A DNA stretch of 64,000 bases, taken from contig NZ_BLPG01000001.1 in NCBI RefSeq assembly GCF_011764445.1, forward strand, positions 8,175,316 to 8,239,315. The letters are read 5' to 3'. The notes below the pieces were generated by a model. The model worked only from the letters and a program-made list of their open reading frames with translations, had not been told where the DNA came from and did not search any database. The position numbers and the translations under genes are program-made. This DNA is from Phytohabitans rumicis. GTDB taxonomy: Bacteria > Actinomycetota > Actinomycetes > Mycobacteriales > Micromonosporaceae. Below are positions 17,486 through 26,658 of this stretch, piece by piece. Each line of letters starts with the position of its first letter. Position 1 is the first letter of the stretch.

Positions 17486-18229
17486 TCAGCCGACGCGGTG
17501 CCGCACCCAGACGTTCGGCTCCACGTAGACGGCGTGGTCGTGGGTGACGTCGCAGTGGACCGGGACCAGCGCCTCGGGGACCAGTACCGGGCCGGTCGCG
17601 GCGAACGGCAGCCCGGTCCATTCGCGCCAGGCGGCCAGTGGGGCGGCCAGCGTCATCGAGCACGGGGCGAGGCCCACGATCTCGCCGCCGGCGCGTACGT
17701 GGGTGCGCAGCCACGGGTCGACCGGCAGCCCGTCCGGGCGTACCCGGGCGGCGTACTCCGCGAGCGAGGCGTGCGGGTCCTCGTGTTTGAGTGTCGGCCG
17801 GACCGGTACGACGAGGTCGGCGTACCCGTGGCGGGCGGCGTTGACGCGCAACGACTCCAGCATGATCCGGGAGACGCCCCGGCCTTGCCACGCCACCTGG
17901 ACGGTGACCTCGATGGCCGCGACGACGCGGCCGGGGCGGCCGATCAGGCGATCCTCGGTCGCCCGCAGGATCACCGCGTCGTGGCCCTCCGGTGGAAGTT
18001 CGGCGGCGGCCCAGCTGACCGGAACGCTGTACGCCACCGCTACCGGCATATCGGGCAGATCACGATCTACCGCGACGAGACAGAAGTCGGCAAAATCCGC
18101 CGTCGCTGAGTGGTAGAACAGGGCCGACAGCAGGTGGTGGTGCAGAAACGTCGGCCACGTGTCCGGGAAATCGGCCAGCCGGGGCGCCAAATCGGGACGC
18201 TCGGCGATCGTGGTGACTAGAAGGTCCAC
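17486..18229 (-). CDS. GNAT family N-acetyltransferase
   Basis: The 247-residue protein has the acetyl-CoA motif VTVQVAWQGRGVSRIMLESLR in its centre, preceded by strand-rich sequence and followed by VPVRPTLKHEDP. The start is GTG (VDLLVTT). The substrate is unknown. It diverges from the GGDEF-EAL gene across 79 bases. Confidence 0.78.
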   Translation of the reverse strand: MDLLVTTIAERPDLAPRLADFPDTWPTFLHHHLLSALFYHSATADFADFCLVAVDRDLPDMPVAVAYSVPVSWAAAELPPEGHDAVILRATEDRLIGRPGRVVAAIEVTVQVAWQGRGVSRIMLESLRVNAARHGYADLVVPVRPTLKHEDPHASLAEYAARVRPDGLPVDPWLRTHVRAGGEIVGLAPCSMTLAAPLAAWREWTGLPFAATGPVLVPEALVPVHCDVTHDHAVYVEPNVWVRHRVG

Positions 18230-18308
18230 AAGGTTCTCGTACCACTACCGGACGATCATTTGCGGGCTAACCTACGGGTACCCCCGGAACACTGCCGGGA
18301 GGAGGGTC

Positions 18309-21300
18309 GTGACGAGCCGTCGGATGATCGCGGTTTTTGCACTGTTGATGGCGGTTCTAACCGCGGTGTACTACGCGTTCCCTTCCTGGCACATCGTGAC
18401 CTGGACGGCCATCGGCGCGGCCAGTGCGGCCACCGTCGCGATCGGCACCACCCGAAACCGCCCGCGCCGCCGGTTGCCCTGGCTGCTGCTGGCCGGGGCG
18501 GTCCTCGCGTTCGCGCTGGGCGACACCACGTACCTGGTGCTCACCGACGTGCTGGGGCAGGACGCGCCGTTCCCGTCGCTGGCCGACGTCGTCTACCTGG
18601 CGCTGTTCTTTCCGCTCGCCGCCGCCGGGCTGATCGGCCTGGCGCGGTCCGGCGCCGCCGCCCGGGACCGGGAAAGCCTGCTCGACGCGCTCGCCCTGAC
18701 GGTGGGATTCGGCCTGTTGACCTGGATGTTCCTGGTCGACCCGTACGTGCACGCCGACGACCTCACTCCGGTGGAGAAGGGCATCTCCATCGCGTACCCG
18801 CTGTACGACGTACTCGTGTTGGCGATTGTGGCAAGGCTGGTGATCGCGCTGCGCCGCAGCCCGGCGGTGCTGTTGCTGACGATCGGCTGGTTCGGCCTGC
18901 TCGTGGCCGACGTGCTGTACGGCTTCTCCCGGCTCGGCCTCGGCGCGCAATGGCTGATGGGCGGGCCGATCGACCTCGGGTGGATCGTCTTCTACGCGGC
19001 GATGGGCCTGGTCGCGCTGCACCCGTCGATGGTCGCGATCACCGACCCGCGGGCGCCCGCGCGCCCGGGGTTCAACGTCCGGCGGGTCGCCCTGCTCACC
19101 CTGTCCGCGCTGGTCCCGCCGATCGTTCTGATCATCGAGCCGACGCGCACCGGGGCGCTCGTCGCCGCGGTGATGTTCCTGCTCGTGCTCGCCCGGCTCT
19201 ACGGCGCCGTGAACGTCTACCGCGCCGCCGTGTCGCGCGAGCGCGGGCTGCGCGAGGCCGGCGCGGCGCTGGTGTCCGCCAGCGAGGTCGACGACGTGAC
19301 CTCCGCGGTGCGCGCGGCCGTCGCGCGCCTCCTGCCACCGGGTACGGAGCACCGCGTGGTCCTGGCCCTCGACAGTCCCAGCGATGCGCCGCCGGATCCG
19401 GACGTGCCACGGACCAGGTTCGTCTACACGTCGATGCTCGAACCGGAGGTGGCGGCGCAGCTCGGCGGCATCGAGGTCGTCGCGAAGTGCCGGCTCGTCG
19501 TGGCCAACCGGGCGTCCGGCGACCCGCACATCGGCACGCTCTACATCGCCGCCGAGGAGGCGGCCCTGGCCACGCTCCAGGAGGCGATGGTGGTGCTGGC
19601 GTCGCAGGCGGCGCTGGCGCTGGAGCGGATCGCGCTCACCTGGGAGGTCACCCAGCGGCGCAGCGAGGAGTACTTCCGCACGCTGGTGCACAACAGCACG
19701 GACGTCATCCTGATCGTCGACGCGAACGACCGGATCCAGTACGCGAGCCCGTCGGCGGTGCCGATGTTCGGCGCGGACGGCCTGGTCGGCGTCCCGGTGT
19801 ACGACATCATCGACCCGCGGCACCGGCGGGTCGCGCGGCGGGTGCTCGACGTGATCCGCACCGGCGACCGCCGCACCACCCAGGACGACTGGGTCGTGGT
19901 GAACGGCGACGGCGTCCAGGTCGACGTCGAGGCGTCCTGCCGCGACCTGCGCGCCGATCCGACCGTGGCCGGCCTGGTGATCACGCTGCGGAACGTCACC
20001 GAGCGGCGCCGCCTGGAGCGTGAGCTGACGCACCGGGCGTTCCACGACTCGCTGACCGGGCTGGCCAACCGGGTGCTCTTCCAGGACCGCGTCCAGCAGG
20101 CGCTGGCCCGTGGCGCGCGCAACGGCACCATGGTCGGCGTCCTCTTCATCGACCTGGATGACTTCAAGGTCGTCAACGACACGATGGGCCACGCGGCGGG
20201 CGACGAACTGCTGATCGCGGTCTCCAAGCGGCTGGCCGGTGCGCTGCGCGCCGGGGACACCGCGGCCCGGTTGGGCGGAGACGAGTTCGCCGCGCTGGTC
20301 GAGGACGCGCACGACCCCCGCGAGGTGGAGCTGGTGGCGGCGCGGGTGGTGGCCGCGTTCGCGGAGCCGCACGTCGTCGGCGCCAGCATCGTGAACGGCG
20401 CGGCCAGCGTCGGCGTCGCCACCACCGCCGACGCGCACGACGGGGAAGACCTGCTGCGCCAGGCCGACCTCGCCCTCTACGTCGCGAAGGGCGAGGGCAA
20501 GGGCCAGTGGCGGCGCTACCAGGCCGCGCTGCACAACACCTTCCTGGAACGGCTTGAGCTGCGCGCCGAGCTGGACAAGGCGGTGGCGCGCGAGTCGTTC
20601 GTGGTGCACTACCAACCGATCGTGGCGCTCGACACGGGCCGCGCGGCCGGCCTGGAGGCGCTGGTCCGCTGGAACCACCCGGAGCGGGGCGTCCTCACCC
20701 CGGACCACTTCATCGCCGTGGCGGAGGAGAGCGGCCTGATCGTACCCATTGGAAACTGGGTCCTCGCGCAGGCGCTGCGCGACGCCGCGGCCTGGTGGCG
20801 GACGCTGCCCGCGGACGCCGCGCCGTATGTCAGCGTCAACGTGTCCGCGCGGCAGTTCCGCGACGCGGGCTTCGTGGCGTCCGTGCGGCGCCACCTCACC
20901 GCCGCCGGCCTGCCGCCGGACCGGTTGGTCCTGGAGATCACCGAAAGCCTGCTGTTGCGCGACGACGAACAGGTCCGGCAGGACCTGGCGACGCTCCGCG
21001 ACATCGGGGTACGCGTCGCGATCGACGACTTCGGTACCGGCTACTCCTCGCTCAGCTATCTGCGGCAGGTGCCGGCCGACATCCTCAAGATCGAAAAGTC
21101 GTTCATCGACTCGATCGCCGCCCACCATCAGCAGCGTGCCCTGGTCGAGGGCATCATGCGACTGGCGAGCACGCTCGACCTGACCGTCATCGCCGAGGGC
21201 ATCGAGCACACCGCCGACCGCGACGCGCTCGCCGAGGTGAGCTGCCCGTACGGCCAGGGCTACCTCTTCTGCCGGCCGCTGGCCCTGCCGCAGGTCATGG

Positions 21301-21335
21301 ACTGGCTGGTCGGCGCCCGTCAGGTCGCGGCATGA
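18309..21335 (+). CDS. Membrane GGDEF-EAL cyclic-di-GMP protein with PAS domain
   Basis: The 1008-residue protein has about eight to nine N-terminal membrane helices (to residue ~310), a linker with GAF-like character, a PAS domain (~449-570), a GGDEF domain (HDSLTGLANR, RLGGDEFA) and an EAL domain (EALVRWNHPE, VNVSARQF, EITES, IDDFGTGYSSLSYL, EGIE). Both catalytic signatures look intact, so it may make and degrade cyclic-di-GMP. In actinomycetes this messenger acts through BldD on development and antibiotic synthesis. AGGAGG precedes the GTG start. Confidence 0.9.
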   Translation: MTSRRMIAVFALLMAVLTAVYYAFPSWHIVTWTAIGAASAATVAIGTTRNRPRRRLPWLLLAGAVLAFALGDTTYLVLTDVLGQDAPFPSLADVVYLALFFPLAAAGLIGLARSGAAARDRESLLDALALTVGFGLLTWMFLVDPYVHADDLTPVEKGISIAYPLYDVLVLAIVARLVIALRRSPAVLLLTIGWFGLLVADVLYGFSRLGLGAQWLMGGPIDLGWIVFYAAMGLVALHPSMVAITDPRAPARPGFNVRRVALLTLSALVPPIVLIIEPTRTGALVAAVMFLLVLARLYGAVNVYRAAVSRERGLREAGAALVSASEVDDVTSAVRAAVARLLPPGTEHRVVLALDSPSDAPPDPDVPRTRFVYTSMLEPEVAAQLGGIEVVAKCRLVVANRASGDPHIGTLYIAAEEAALATLQEAMVVLASQAALALERIALTWEVTQRRSEEYFRTLVHNSTDVILIVDANDRIQYASPSAVPMFGADGLVGVPVYDIIDPRHRRVARRVLDVIRTGDRRTTQDDWVVVNGDGVQVDVEASCRDLRADPTVAGLVITLRNVTERRRLERELTHRAFHDSLTGLANRVLFQDRVQQALARGARNGTMVGVLFIDLDDFKVVNDTMGHAAGDELLIAVSKRLAGALRAGDTAARLGGDEFAALVEDAHDPREVELVAARVVAAFAEPHVVGASIVNGAASVGVATTADAHDGEDLLRQADLALYVAKGEGKGQWRRYQAALHNTFLERLELRAELDKAVARESFVVHYQPIVALDTGRAAGLEALVRWNHPERGVLTPDHFIAVAEESGLIVPIGNWVLAQALRDAAAWWRTLPADAAPYVSVNVSARQFRDAGFVASVRRHLTAAGLPPDRLVLEITESLLLRDDEQVRQDLATLRDIGVRVAIDDFGTGYSSLSYLRQVPADILKIEKSFIDSIAAHHQQRALVEGIMRLASTLDLTVIAEGIEHTADRDALAEVSCPYGQGYLFCRPLALPQVMDWLVGARQVAA

Positions 21336-21421
21336 GCGCGCAGCGCGAATGTTCCGCGGTTTTTGGCGGAGGGTGGCATGAGCGCGCAGCGCGAATGTTC
21401 CGCGGTTTTTGGCGGGAGGGC
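21329..21421 (+). repeat. 46-base tandem duplication before the oxoamine synthase gene
   Basis: GGCATGAGCGCGCAGCGCG...CGGTTTTTGGCGG occurs at 21329 and again at 21375, almost identical. Each copy carries an ATGAGC, and the real start of the next gene (21425) is another GGCATGAGC. Confidence 0.8.
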
Positions 21422-21424
21422 GGC

Positions 21425-22710
21425 ATGAGCAGCTCCACGGTCGCGGCGCGGATCGGCCAGGACGGCCGCTGGGCCGAGCTGGAACGGCTGCGCGCGGGCA
21501 GCCCGATGTTCGACGCGGTCATCGACGAGGTGGACGGCCGGCGGATCCGCGTCGGCGACGACTGGCTCGTCGACTTCGCGTCGTGCAACTACCTGGGCTT
21601 CGACCTCGACCCCGAGATCGCGGCGGCGATCGGCGGCGCGGTGGCCCGCTGGGGCACCCACCCGAGCTGGTCCCGGCTGCTCGGCAGCCCGCGGCTCTAC
21701 CCCGAGATCGAGGAACGGCTGACCGAGCTGCTCGGCTCGCCGGACACCCTGGTGCTGCCCACCGTCACACTGATCCACATGGCGGTCGTGCCGCTGCTCG
21801 CCGGCACCGGCACCGTGCTGCTGGAACACACCGCGCACCGCACGATCTACGACGCCTGCCGGTACGCGCGCGGCCTGGGCGCGACCGTCCACCGTTTCCG
21901 CAGCGGGCGGCTGGACCAGCTCGAGGACCTGCTGCGCAAGGCGGCTGGCGCGGGACCGCGGCTGGTCTGCCTGGACGGTGTCAACAGCATGACCGGCAAC
22001 CCACCCGACCTGCCCGCGCACGTCCGGCTCTGCGAGGAGTACGGCGCGCTGCTGTACGTCGACGACGCGCACGGGTTCGGCGTACTCGGCGAGCGCCGCC
22101 CCGACGAGGCCACCCCGTACGGCGCGCGGGGCAACGCGGTGGTCCGCCACTTCGACGCCGGCTACGAGCACGTGGTCCTCGTCGGCGGGCTGTCCAAGGC
22201 GTACTCGTCGCTGCTCGCGTTCATCGCGCTGCCCACCGCGGCGAAGAACGGCCTGAAGGTGGCCGCCCCGCCGTACCTCTACAGTGGACCGTCACCGACC
22301 GCCTCGCTGGCCACCGTGCTCGCCGGCCTGGCCGTCAACGAGGCCCGCGGCGACGCCCTCCGCGCCCGCCTGTACGACCTGACCGGCCGGGTGCTCGACC
22401 GGGTGCACGAGCTGGGACTGTCCACACCGAACACCACCGGCACCCCGATCGTGGAGCTGCCGATCGCGGCCGGCGAGGACCTGTTGGGCGTGGCCGACGC
22501 CCTGTGGCACCGGGGCATCTACGTGACGCTCGCGCCGTACCCGCTGGTGCCCCGGGCCGACGTCGGCGTACGCGTACAGCTGACGGCCGCGCACACCGAC
22601 GCGGACGTGGCGGCGCTGACGGACGCGCTGACCGAGCTGGCGGAGCAGGGGCTCTTCCGCGCGGCGACGCAACGCCCCGCCCCCGCCAGGCATTCGCCCG
22701 CGACAGCTAA
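21425..22710 (+). CDS. Alpha-oxoamine synthase family PLP enzyme (AONS/KBL/SPT-like)
   Basis: The ~428-residue protein resembles 8-amino-7-oxononanoate synthase and related acyl-CoA:amino acid decarboxylative condensing enzymes. NYLGFDLDPEI, SRLLGSPRLYPEIEERL, YVDDAHGFGVLG and the PLP lysine in GGLSKAYSS are visible. As given, the frame runs on to 22915 through a Cys-Pro repeat and a hairpin. Adding one C to the CCCC at 22674-22677 ends it naturally at RQAFARDS-TAA (22710), followed by the same CCCGCCCTGG seen after another gene at 48700. Membership in the peptide cluster is uncertain. Confidence 0.8.
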
Positions 22711-22719
22711 CCCGCCCTG

Positions 22720-22800
22720 GTGCCCGTGCCCGTGCCCGTGCGCGCCGTGCCCGTGCGCGCCGTGCCCGTGCGCGCCGTGCCCGTGCCCGTGCGCGCTGCG
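22720..22800. repeat. GTGCCC/GTGCGCGCC simple repeat
   Basis: This is a low-complexity stretch of alternating GTGCCC and GTGCGCGCC units, six to eight of them, between the oxoamine synthase stop and the nested hairpin. It would read as a Cys-Pro repeat in one frame but is unlikely to be translated. Confidence 0.75.
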
Positions 22801-22808
22801 CCCGTCGC

Positions 22809-22931
22809 GTGCGCGGCGCGTCGATCAAGGATTTCCGCGTCGATCAAGGGCAAACGGTCGTGGATCGGAGATCAAAGCACGACCCTTTGCCCTTGATCGG
22901 CGGCAAAGCCCTTGATCGACGCGCCGCGCAC
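22809..22931. repeat. Nested double hairpin, GATCAAGGGCA family
   Basis: The outer arms (22809-22830 and 22910-22931) are perfect 22-base complements. Inside, 22842-22862 pairs with 22878-22898 at 20 of 21 positions and matches the 16 kb hairpins (loop GATCGGAGATCAAAG). It lies between the oxoamine synthase gene and the 3' end of the SARP gene and could terminate both. Confidence 0.85.
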
Positions 22932-22962
22932 GGGCCGCGCGGCGCGCGGGCCCGAGGGCGGG

Positions 22963-25900
22963 TTATGGGGTGGGGGTGTTTTGGGGGACGGCGCGTTCGC
23001 GGAGGTCGCTGACGGTTTGCCAGGTTGCCACGGCGTCCTCGAAGTGGCCGCGCGCCACCTGGGCGTCGCCCAGCGCCGCCAGCGTTCGCGCGCGGTGCAG
23101 CGGCATCGACAGGCAGCGCCACACGTCGGCCGCGTCGGCGAGCATCTGGACGGCGGCGGCGACGCGGCCCTCGGCGAGCGCCAACTCGCCGAGGCCGTGC
23201 AGCGCGGCCGCGTGGCCGGAGCGCCGGGGCAGCCCGACGGCGTCGAAGCCCCGGATCGCCTGGGTGTACGCCTGGCGGGCGGCGTCGGCGCGGCCGGTGG
23301 ACTGGGCGAGCTGGCCCTGGCCGACCAGGACGAAGCACTCCAGCGTCCGGTCGCCCATGTCCCGTGCGATCTGCGCGCTTTCGCCGAGGCGGGCGGCGGC
23401 GTCCTCGAACCGCCCGCGCTCCCGGTCGACGGCGCCGAGCCGGCGTAGCACCCCCGCGGTGCGGCGCCGGTCGCCCAGCCCGCGCCACAGGTCCAGGGCG
23501 TGCTCGTACTCCTGGGCCGCGGTCGGCCGGTCGTCCTGGTCGAGCAGCAGGTCGCCGGTGCCTTGGAGGGCGGCGGCGGTGGCGCCCGGGTCGCCCGCGG
23601 CCTCGGCCAGCTCCAGCGCGCGTCGCAGCGGCGGCAGCGCGCGGTCGTGGTGCCCGGTCAGCCGGTACGCGCCGCCGGCGTGCGCGAGCGCCTCGGCCGC
23701 GCGGGCGGCGTCGCCGGTGGCCTGGAAGAGCCGGGCCGCCCGGTCGGCGTACGTCAGGCGGGCGCCCACGTCGTCGAGGGCGGCGGAGAGCCGGGCCAGC
23801 CCGAGCAGCATCACCGCCTCGCCGAACTCATCGCCGCCGGCCCGCACCGCGGTCAGCGCCCGCTGGTGGGTGCCGTGCCACTCCTCGTACCGGCCGCTGA
23901 GCTCGAAGTAGTTGGCGGCCGCGTGGGCGATCTCCCAGGCCGCGTGGGGCCGGTCGTCCGCGGCCGCCTGCTGGACGAGGGCCCGCAACGTGGTGCTCTC
24001 CGTGGCGAACCAGGCCAGCGGCACCGCGGCGACCGCCGCGGCGAGCCGGGCGCCGAGCCGCCAGCGCGGAGTGTCGCCGGCCGCCAGCCGGGGCCGCCGG
24101 TCGATGAGGGCCTCCCGGTCGGGCAGCCGGCGGTCGGCCTCGCCGGCCAGCCACAGCCAGGCGCCGAGGGCGCGGTCGACCGCCGCCGCGCGGTCGACCT
24201 GCGGGTCGTCGGCCAGCGCCATCTCCCGGGCGAGCCGGCGGACGAGCGGGTGGAAGCGGTAGCGCGGCCCGCCGTGGCCGTCGGCGGTGGCGACCTCGAG
24301 GAGGTTGGCCTCGACCAGTTCCGCGGTCACGTCCTCGCCGCGGTCCTCGCAGACGCCGAGCACGGCCGCGGACGCCCAGGCGGGCACGGCGTCCACGTCG
24401 AGGAGGGCGAGCCGGCGCAGCGCGGTCCGGGCGTTGCCGGTCAGCGAGCGGTAGCTGGTCTCCAGGCTCCCGCGTACGTCGATCTCGCCGACCCGCAGCT
24501 CGTCGAGGGCGCGGCGGTCGTCGCCCAGCCGGTCGGCCAGCCGGGCCAGCGGCCAGTGCGGGCGGCCGGCGAGCCGGGCCGCGGCGGCGCGCAGGGCGAG
24601 CGGCAGCCCGCCGCAGAGCTGGACGATCCGGTGCAGGGCGCAGCCCTGGCTGGCCACCCGCTCGGCCTGGACGGCGCCGCGCACCAGCCGCTCCGCGGCC
24701 GGGGCCGGGAGCGGCGCGAGCGGCACCGGGCGGACCCCGGCCAGCGTCGCCAGCCGGGCCCGGCTGGTGACCACGACCGCGCAGCCCGCGCCGCCCGGCA
24801 GCAACGCCCGCACCTGGCGGTCGTCGGTGGCGTTGTCCAACAGCACGAGTACGCGCCGGCGGGCGAGCTGGCTGCGGTAGAGCTGGACGCGGCCCGCCTC
24901 GTCGGCCGGGATCGCGTCGCGCGAGACGCCGAGCGCCGTGAGGAAGCCGGCGAGCACGTCGGCGGGTTCGGTCCGGTGCCCGGCCGACCCGCCCAGGTCG
25001 GCGTAGAGCTGGCCGTCGGGGAAGTCGCCGGTGCGGCCGTGCAGCGCGTGCACGGCGAGCGCGCTCTTGCCGACGCCGGGCATGCCGTGGACGACGGCCA
25101 CGGCGGGCCGGCCGGCACCGTCGGGGCGTGCGCCGCCGAGCAGCCCGCGCAGCTGCTCGACCTCGGCCTCGCGGCCGGTGAAGTCGGCGATGTCGGCCGG
25201 CAGCATCGCCGGCCGCGGCCGGGTCCACTGGCCGGCGGTGATCGCGGCGGGGCGCGTGGTCGGCGCCGGGGGGACCTCGCCGACCAGCACCTCCATGTGC
25301 GCCTTGCTCAGCGCGGGACCGGGGTCGACGCCCAGTTCCTCGGCGAGGATGCGGCGGCCGGACTGGTAGACGGCGAGCGCGTCGGCCTGCCGGTCGGAGC
25401 GGAACAGGGCGATCATGAGCTGGGCGCGCAGCCGCTCGGCGAGCGGGTACGCGGCCACCAGCCCGGTCAGCTCGGCCACCAGTTGGGCGTGCCGGCGCAG
25501 CGCGAGGTCCGCCTCGATGCGGCTCTCCAGGGCCGCCATCCGGGCCTCTTCGAGGCGGGGCAGCTCGACGTCGGCGAGGAACTCGGTCACGTCGGTCAAC
25601 GCCGGGCCGCGCCATAGCGTCAGCCCGGCCCGGAAGTGGCGCGCCGCGTCCTCGTACCGGCGCTCGCGCAGCGCGGCCCGGCCGAGCTGGGAGAGGCGCT
25701 CGAAGTCGGCGAAGTCGAAGCGGGCCGTGCCGATGCGCATCAGGTAGCCGGGCCGCTGGCGGACGATGGTCGCGTCCTCCTGCAGCAGCTTGCGCAGCCG
25801 CGAGATGTACGTGTAGATCTGCGCGTTCATCGTGGCGGGCGGGTCGGCGCCCCACAGCAGCGCGCTGAGCTGGTGGTCGGCGATCATCCGCTCGCGGGCC

Positions 25901-26001
25901 AGCAGCAGTGCCGCCAGCACCGTGCGCTGCTTCGACCCGTCCAGCGAGTTTCTGTTGTCGTCGGTCCATATCTCGACCGGCCCGAGAATACGGAGCTCCA
26001 T
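22963..26001 (-). CDS. AfsR/SARP family regulator with NB-ARC and TPR domains
   Basis: The 1012-residue protein has an OmpR-like winged helix (LRILGPVEIW...LDGSKQRTVLAALLL, residues ~1-95), a BTAD helical domain (~98-245, DFADFERL, LRAQLMIALFRSDRQADAL), an NB-ARC ATPase (P-loop GMPGVGKSALA near 305, VLLDNATDDRQ) and C-terminal TPR repeats (~700-1000). GGAGG precedes the ATG. SARP proteins activate antibiotic genes through direct repeats spaced one helical turn, and such sites occur before fabG, the first oxygenase and mbtH in this cluster. It is divergent from the thioesterase gene and is the probable pathway activator. Confidence 0.9.
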   Translation of the reverse strand: MELRILGPVEIWTDDNRNSLDGSKQRTVLAALLLARERMIADHQLSALLWGADPPATMNAQIYTYISRLRKLLQEDATIVRQRPGYLMRIGTARFDFADFERLSQLGRAALRERRYEDAARHFRAGLTLWRGPALTDVTEFLADVELPRLEEARMAALESRIEADLALRRHAQLVAELTGLVAAYPLAERLRAQLMIALFRSDRQADALAVYQSGRRILAEELGVDPGPALSKAHMEVLVGEVPPAPTTRPAAITAGQWTRPRPAMLPADIADFTGREAEVEQLRGLLGGARPDGAGRPAVAVVHGMPGVGKSALAVHALHGRTGDFPDGQLYADLGGSAGHRTEPADVLAGFLTALGVSRDAIPADEAGRVQLYRSQLARRRVLVLLDNATDDRQVRALLPGGAGCAVVVTSRARLATLAGVRPVPLAPLPAPAAERLVRGAVQAERVASQGCALHRIVQLCGGLPLALRAAAARLAGRPHWPLARLADRLGDDRRALDELRVGEIDVRGSLETSYRSLTGNARTALRRLALLDVDAVPAWASAAVLGVCEDRGEDVTAELVEANLLEVATADGHGGPRYRFHPLVRRLAREMALADDPQVDRAAAVDRALGAWLWLAGEADRRLPDREALIDRRPRLAAGDTPRWRLGARLAAAVAAVPLAWFATESTTLRALVQQAAADDRPHAAWEIAHAAANYFELSGRYEEWHGTHQRALTAVRAGGDEFGEAVMLLGLARLSAALDDVGARLTYADRAARLFQATGDAARAAEALAHAGGAYRLTGHHDRALPPLRRALELAEAAGDPGATAAALQGTGDLLLDQDDRPTAAQEYEHALDLWRGLGDRRRTAGVLRRLGAVDRERGRFEDAAARLGESAQIARDMGDRTLECFVLVGQGQLAQSTGRADAARQAYTQAIRGFDAVGLPRRSGHAAALHGLGELALAEGRVAAAVQMLADAADVWRCLSMPLHRARTLAALGDAQVARGHFEDAVATWQTVSDLRERAVPQNTPTP

Positions 26002-26658
26002 CTGGCCTCCCTCCACATTGGAGCATCGTTTCGCGCCGAGGGGAACTGATGCCGTGCTGGAGCGGGCGCTTCGACGCGCCTGGGCTCCGGGATGGCAGGT
26101 CAGCTTGAATATCCGATGACATCTGTCGAAACGACAAACCCGCATAGAATGACGACTCGCGATATCACGGAACTCCTGTGACCCCGGTATGTGCTGCACT
26201 CGCGAATGAATCTAGGTGTGCGCAGAGTGGGGTGTCAACGGATCCGCCAAAAGCTTGAGGTAACACGACCGACACGCAACGGTACTCTGAGTGCGGTGGC
26301 AATAGGGTTGTTTGACCGGCAAATCCGTCCATAGTTCTGCGGTACCATGTCCGAATTGACCGAATGGAGCGCCTCGTGGTGTGAGAAATACGGTCCGACA
26401 ACCGACACGTTCGGTGAATGCGAATATCTGTCGGATTTGCGTACCCAACGGTAGTCAGCGCCATTTCAGCGAGGTCGCACACACGACGTATCACGGCTAC
26501 CTGGGAGCGCACGAAAGCCGGCACGCGTGACAGCGTACCGGCATGCGGCGCGACGTATTAACCCGCCGTTTGCGGAAAGTGTTCGCCCGTGCTTTTATGG
26601 GATTCCCATAAAGGCGCACAAGAATGAGCGGTAAACGTTCTGTTACGGAGGCAATAAG
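26002..26658. promoter_or_regulatory. Long divergent regulatory region between SARP and thioesterase genes
   Basis: These 657 bases are clearly less GC-rich than their surroundings and contain no convincing gene; short open frames here lack ribosome sites and actinomycete codon bias. They hold the promoters of the SARP gene and the thioesterase gene and a 9-base-arm palindrome at 26594-26612. TCCGACA and TGTCGGA near 26395-26438 form another inverted pair. Confidence 0.6.
26594..26612. promoter_or_regulatory. Perfect palindrome upstream of thioesterase gene
   Basis: TTTATGGGATTCCCATAAA has 9-base arms around one central base and lies 47 bases before the thioesterase start. Its left half (TTATGGG) resembles the GTATGGG heptamer of the site at 40652. 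A SARP or other regulator could bind here. Confidence 0.5.

Noticed and set aside
22711-22915. Cys-Pro-rich C-terminal tail of the oxoamine synthase
   Set aside because: It is produced by reading a simple repeat and a hairpin after an apparent one-base loss; the natural stop at 22708-22710 is followed by sequence seen after another gene.
20795-22915. Long open frame fusing part of the GGDEF-EAL region to the oxoamine synthase
   Set aside because: The first half is an out-of-frame reading of the EAL domain with Arg/Gly-rich non-protein-like sequence; the GGDEF-EAL gene ends normally at 21335.
26165-26524. Possible reverse-strand gene in the SARP/thioesterase gap
   Set aside because: No ribosome site, no recognisable motif, base composition and codon use unlike genes here; better read as regulatory DNA.
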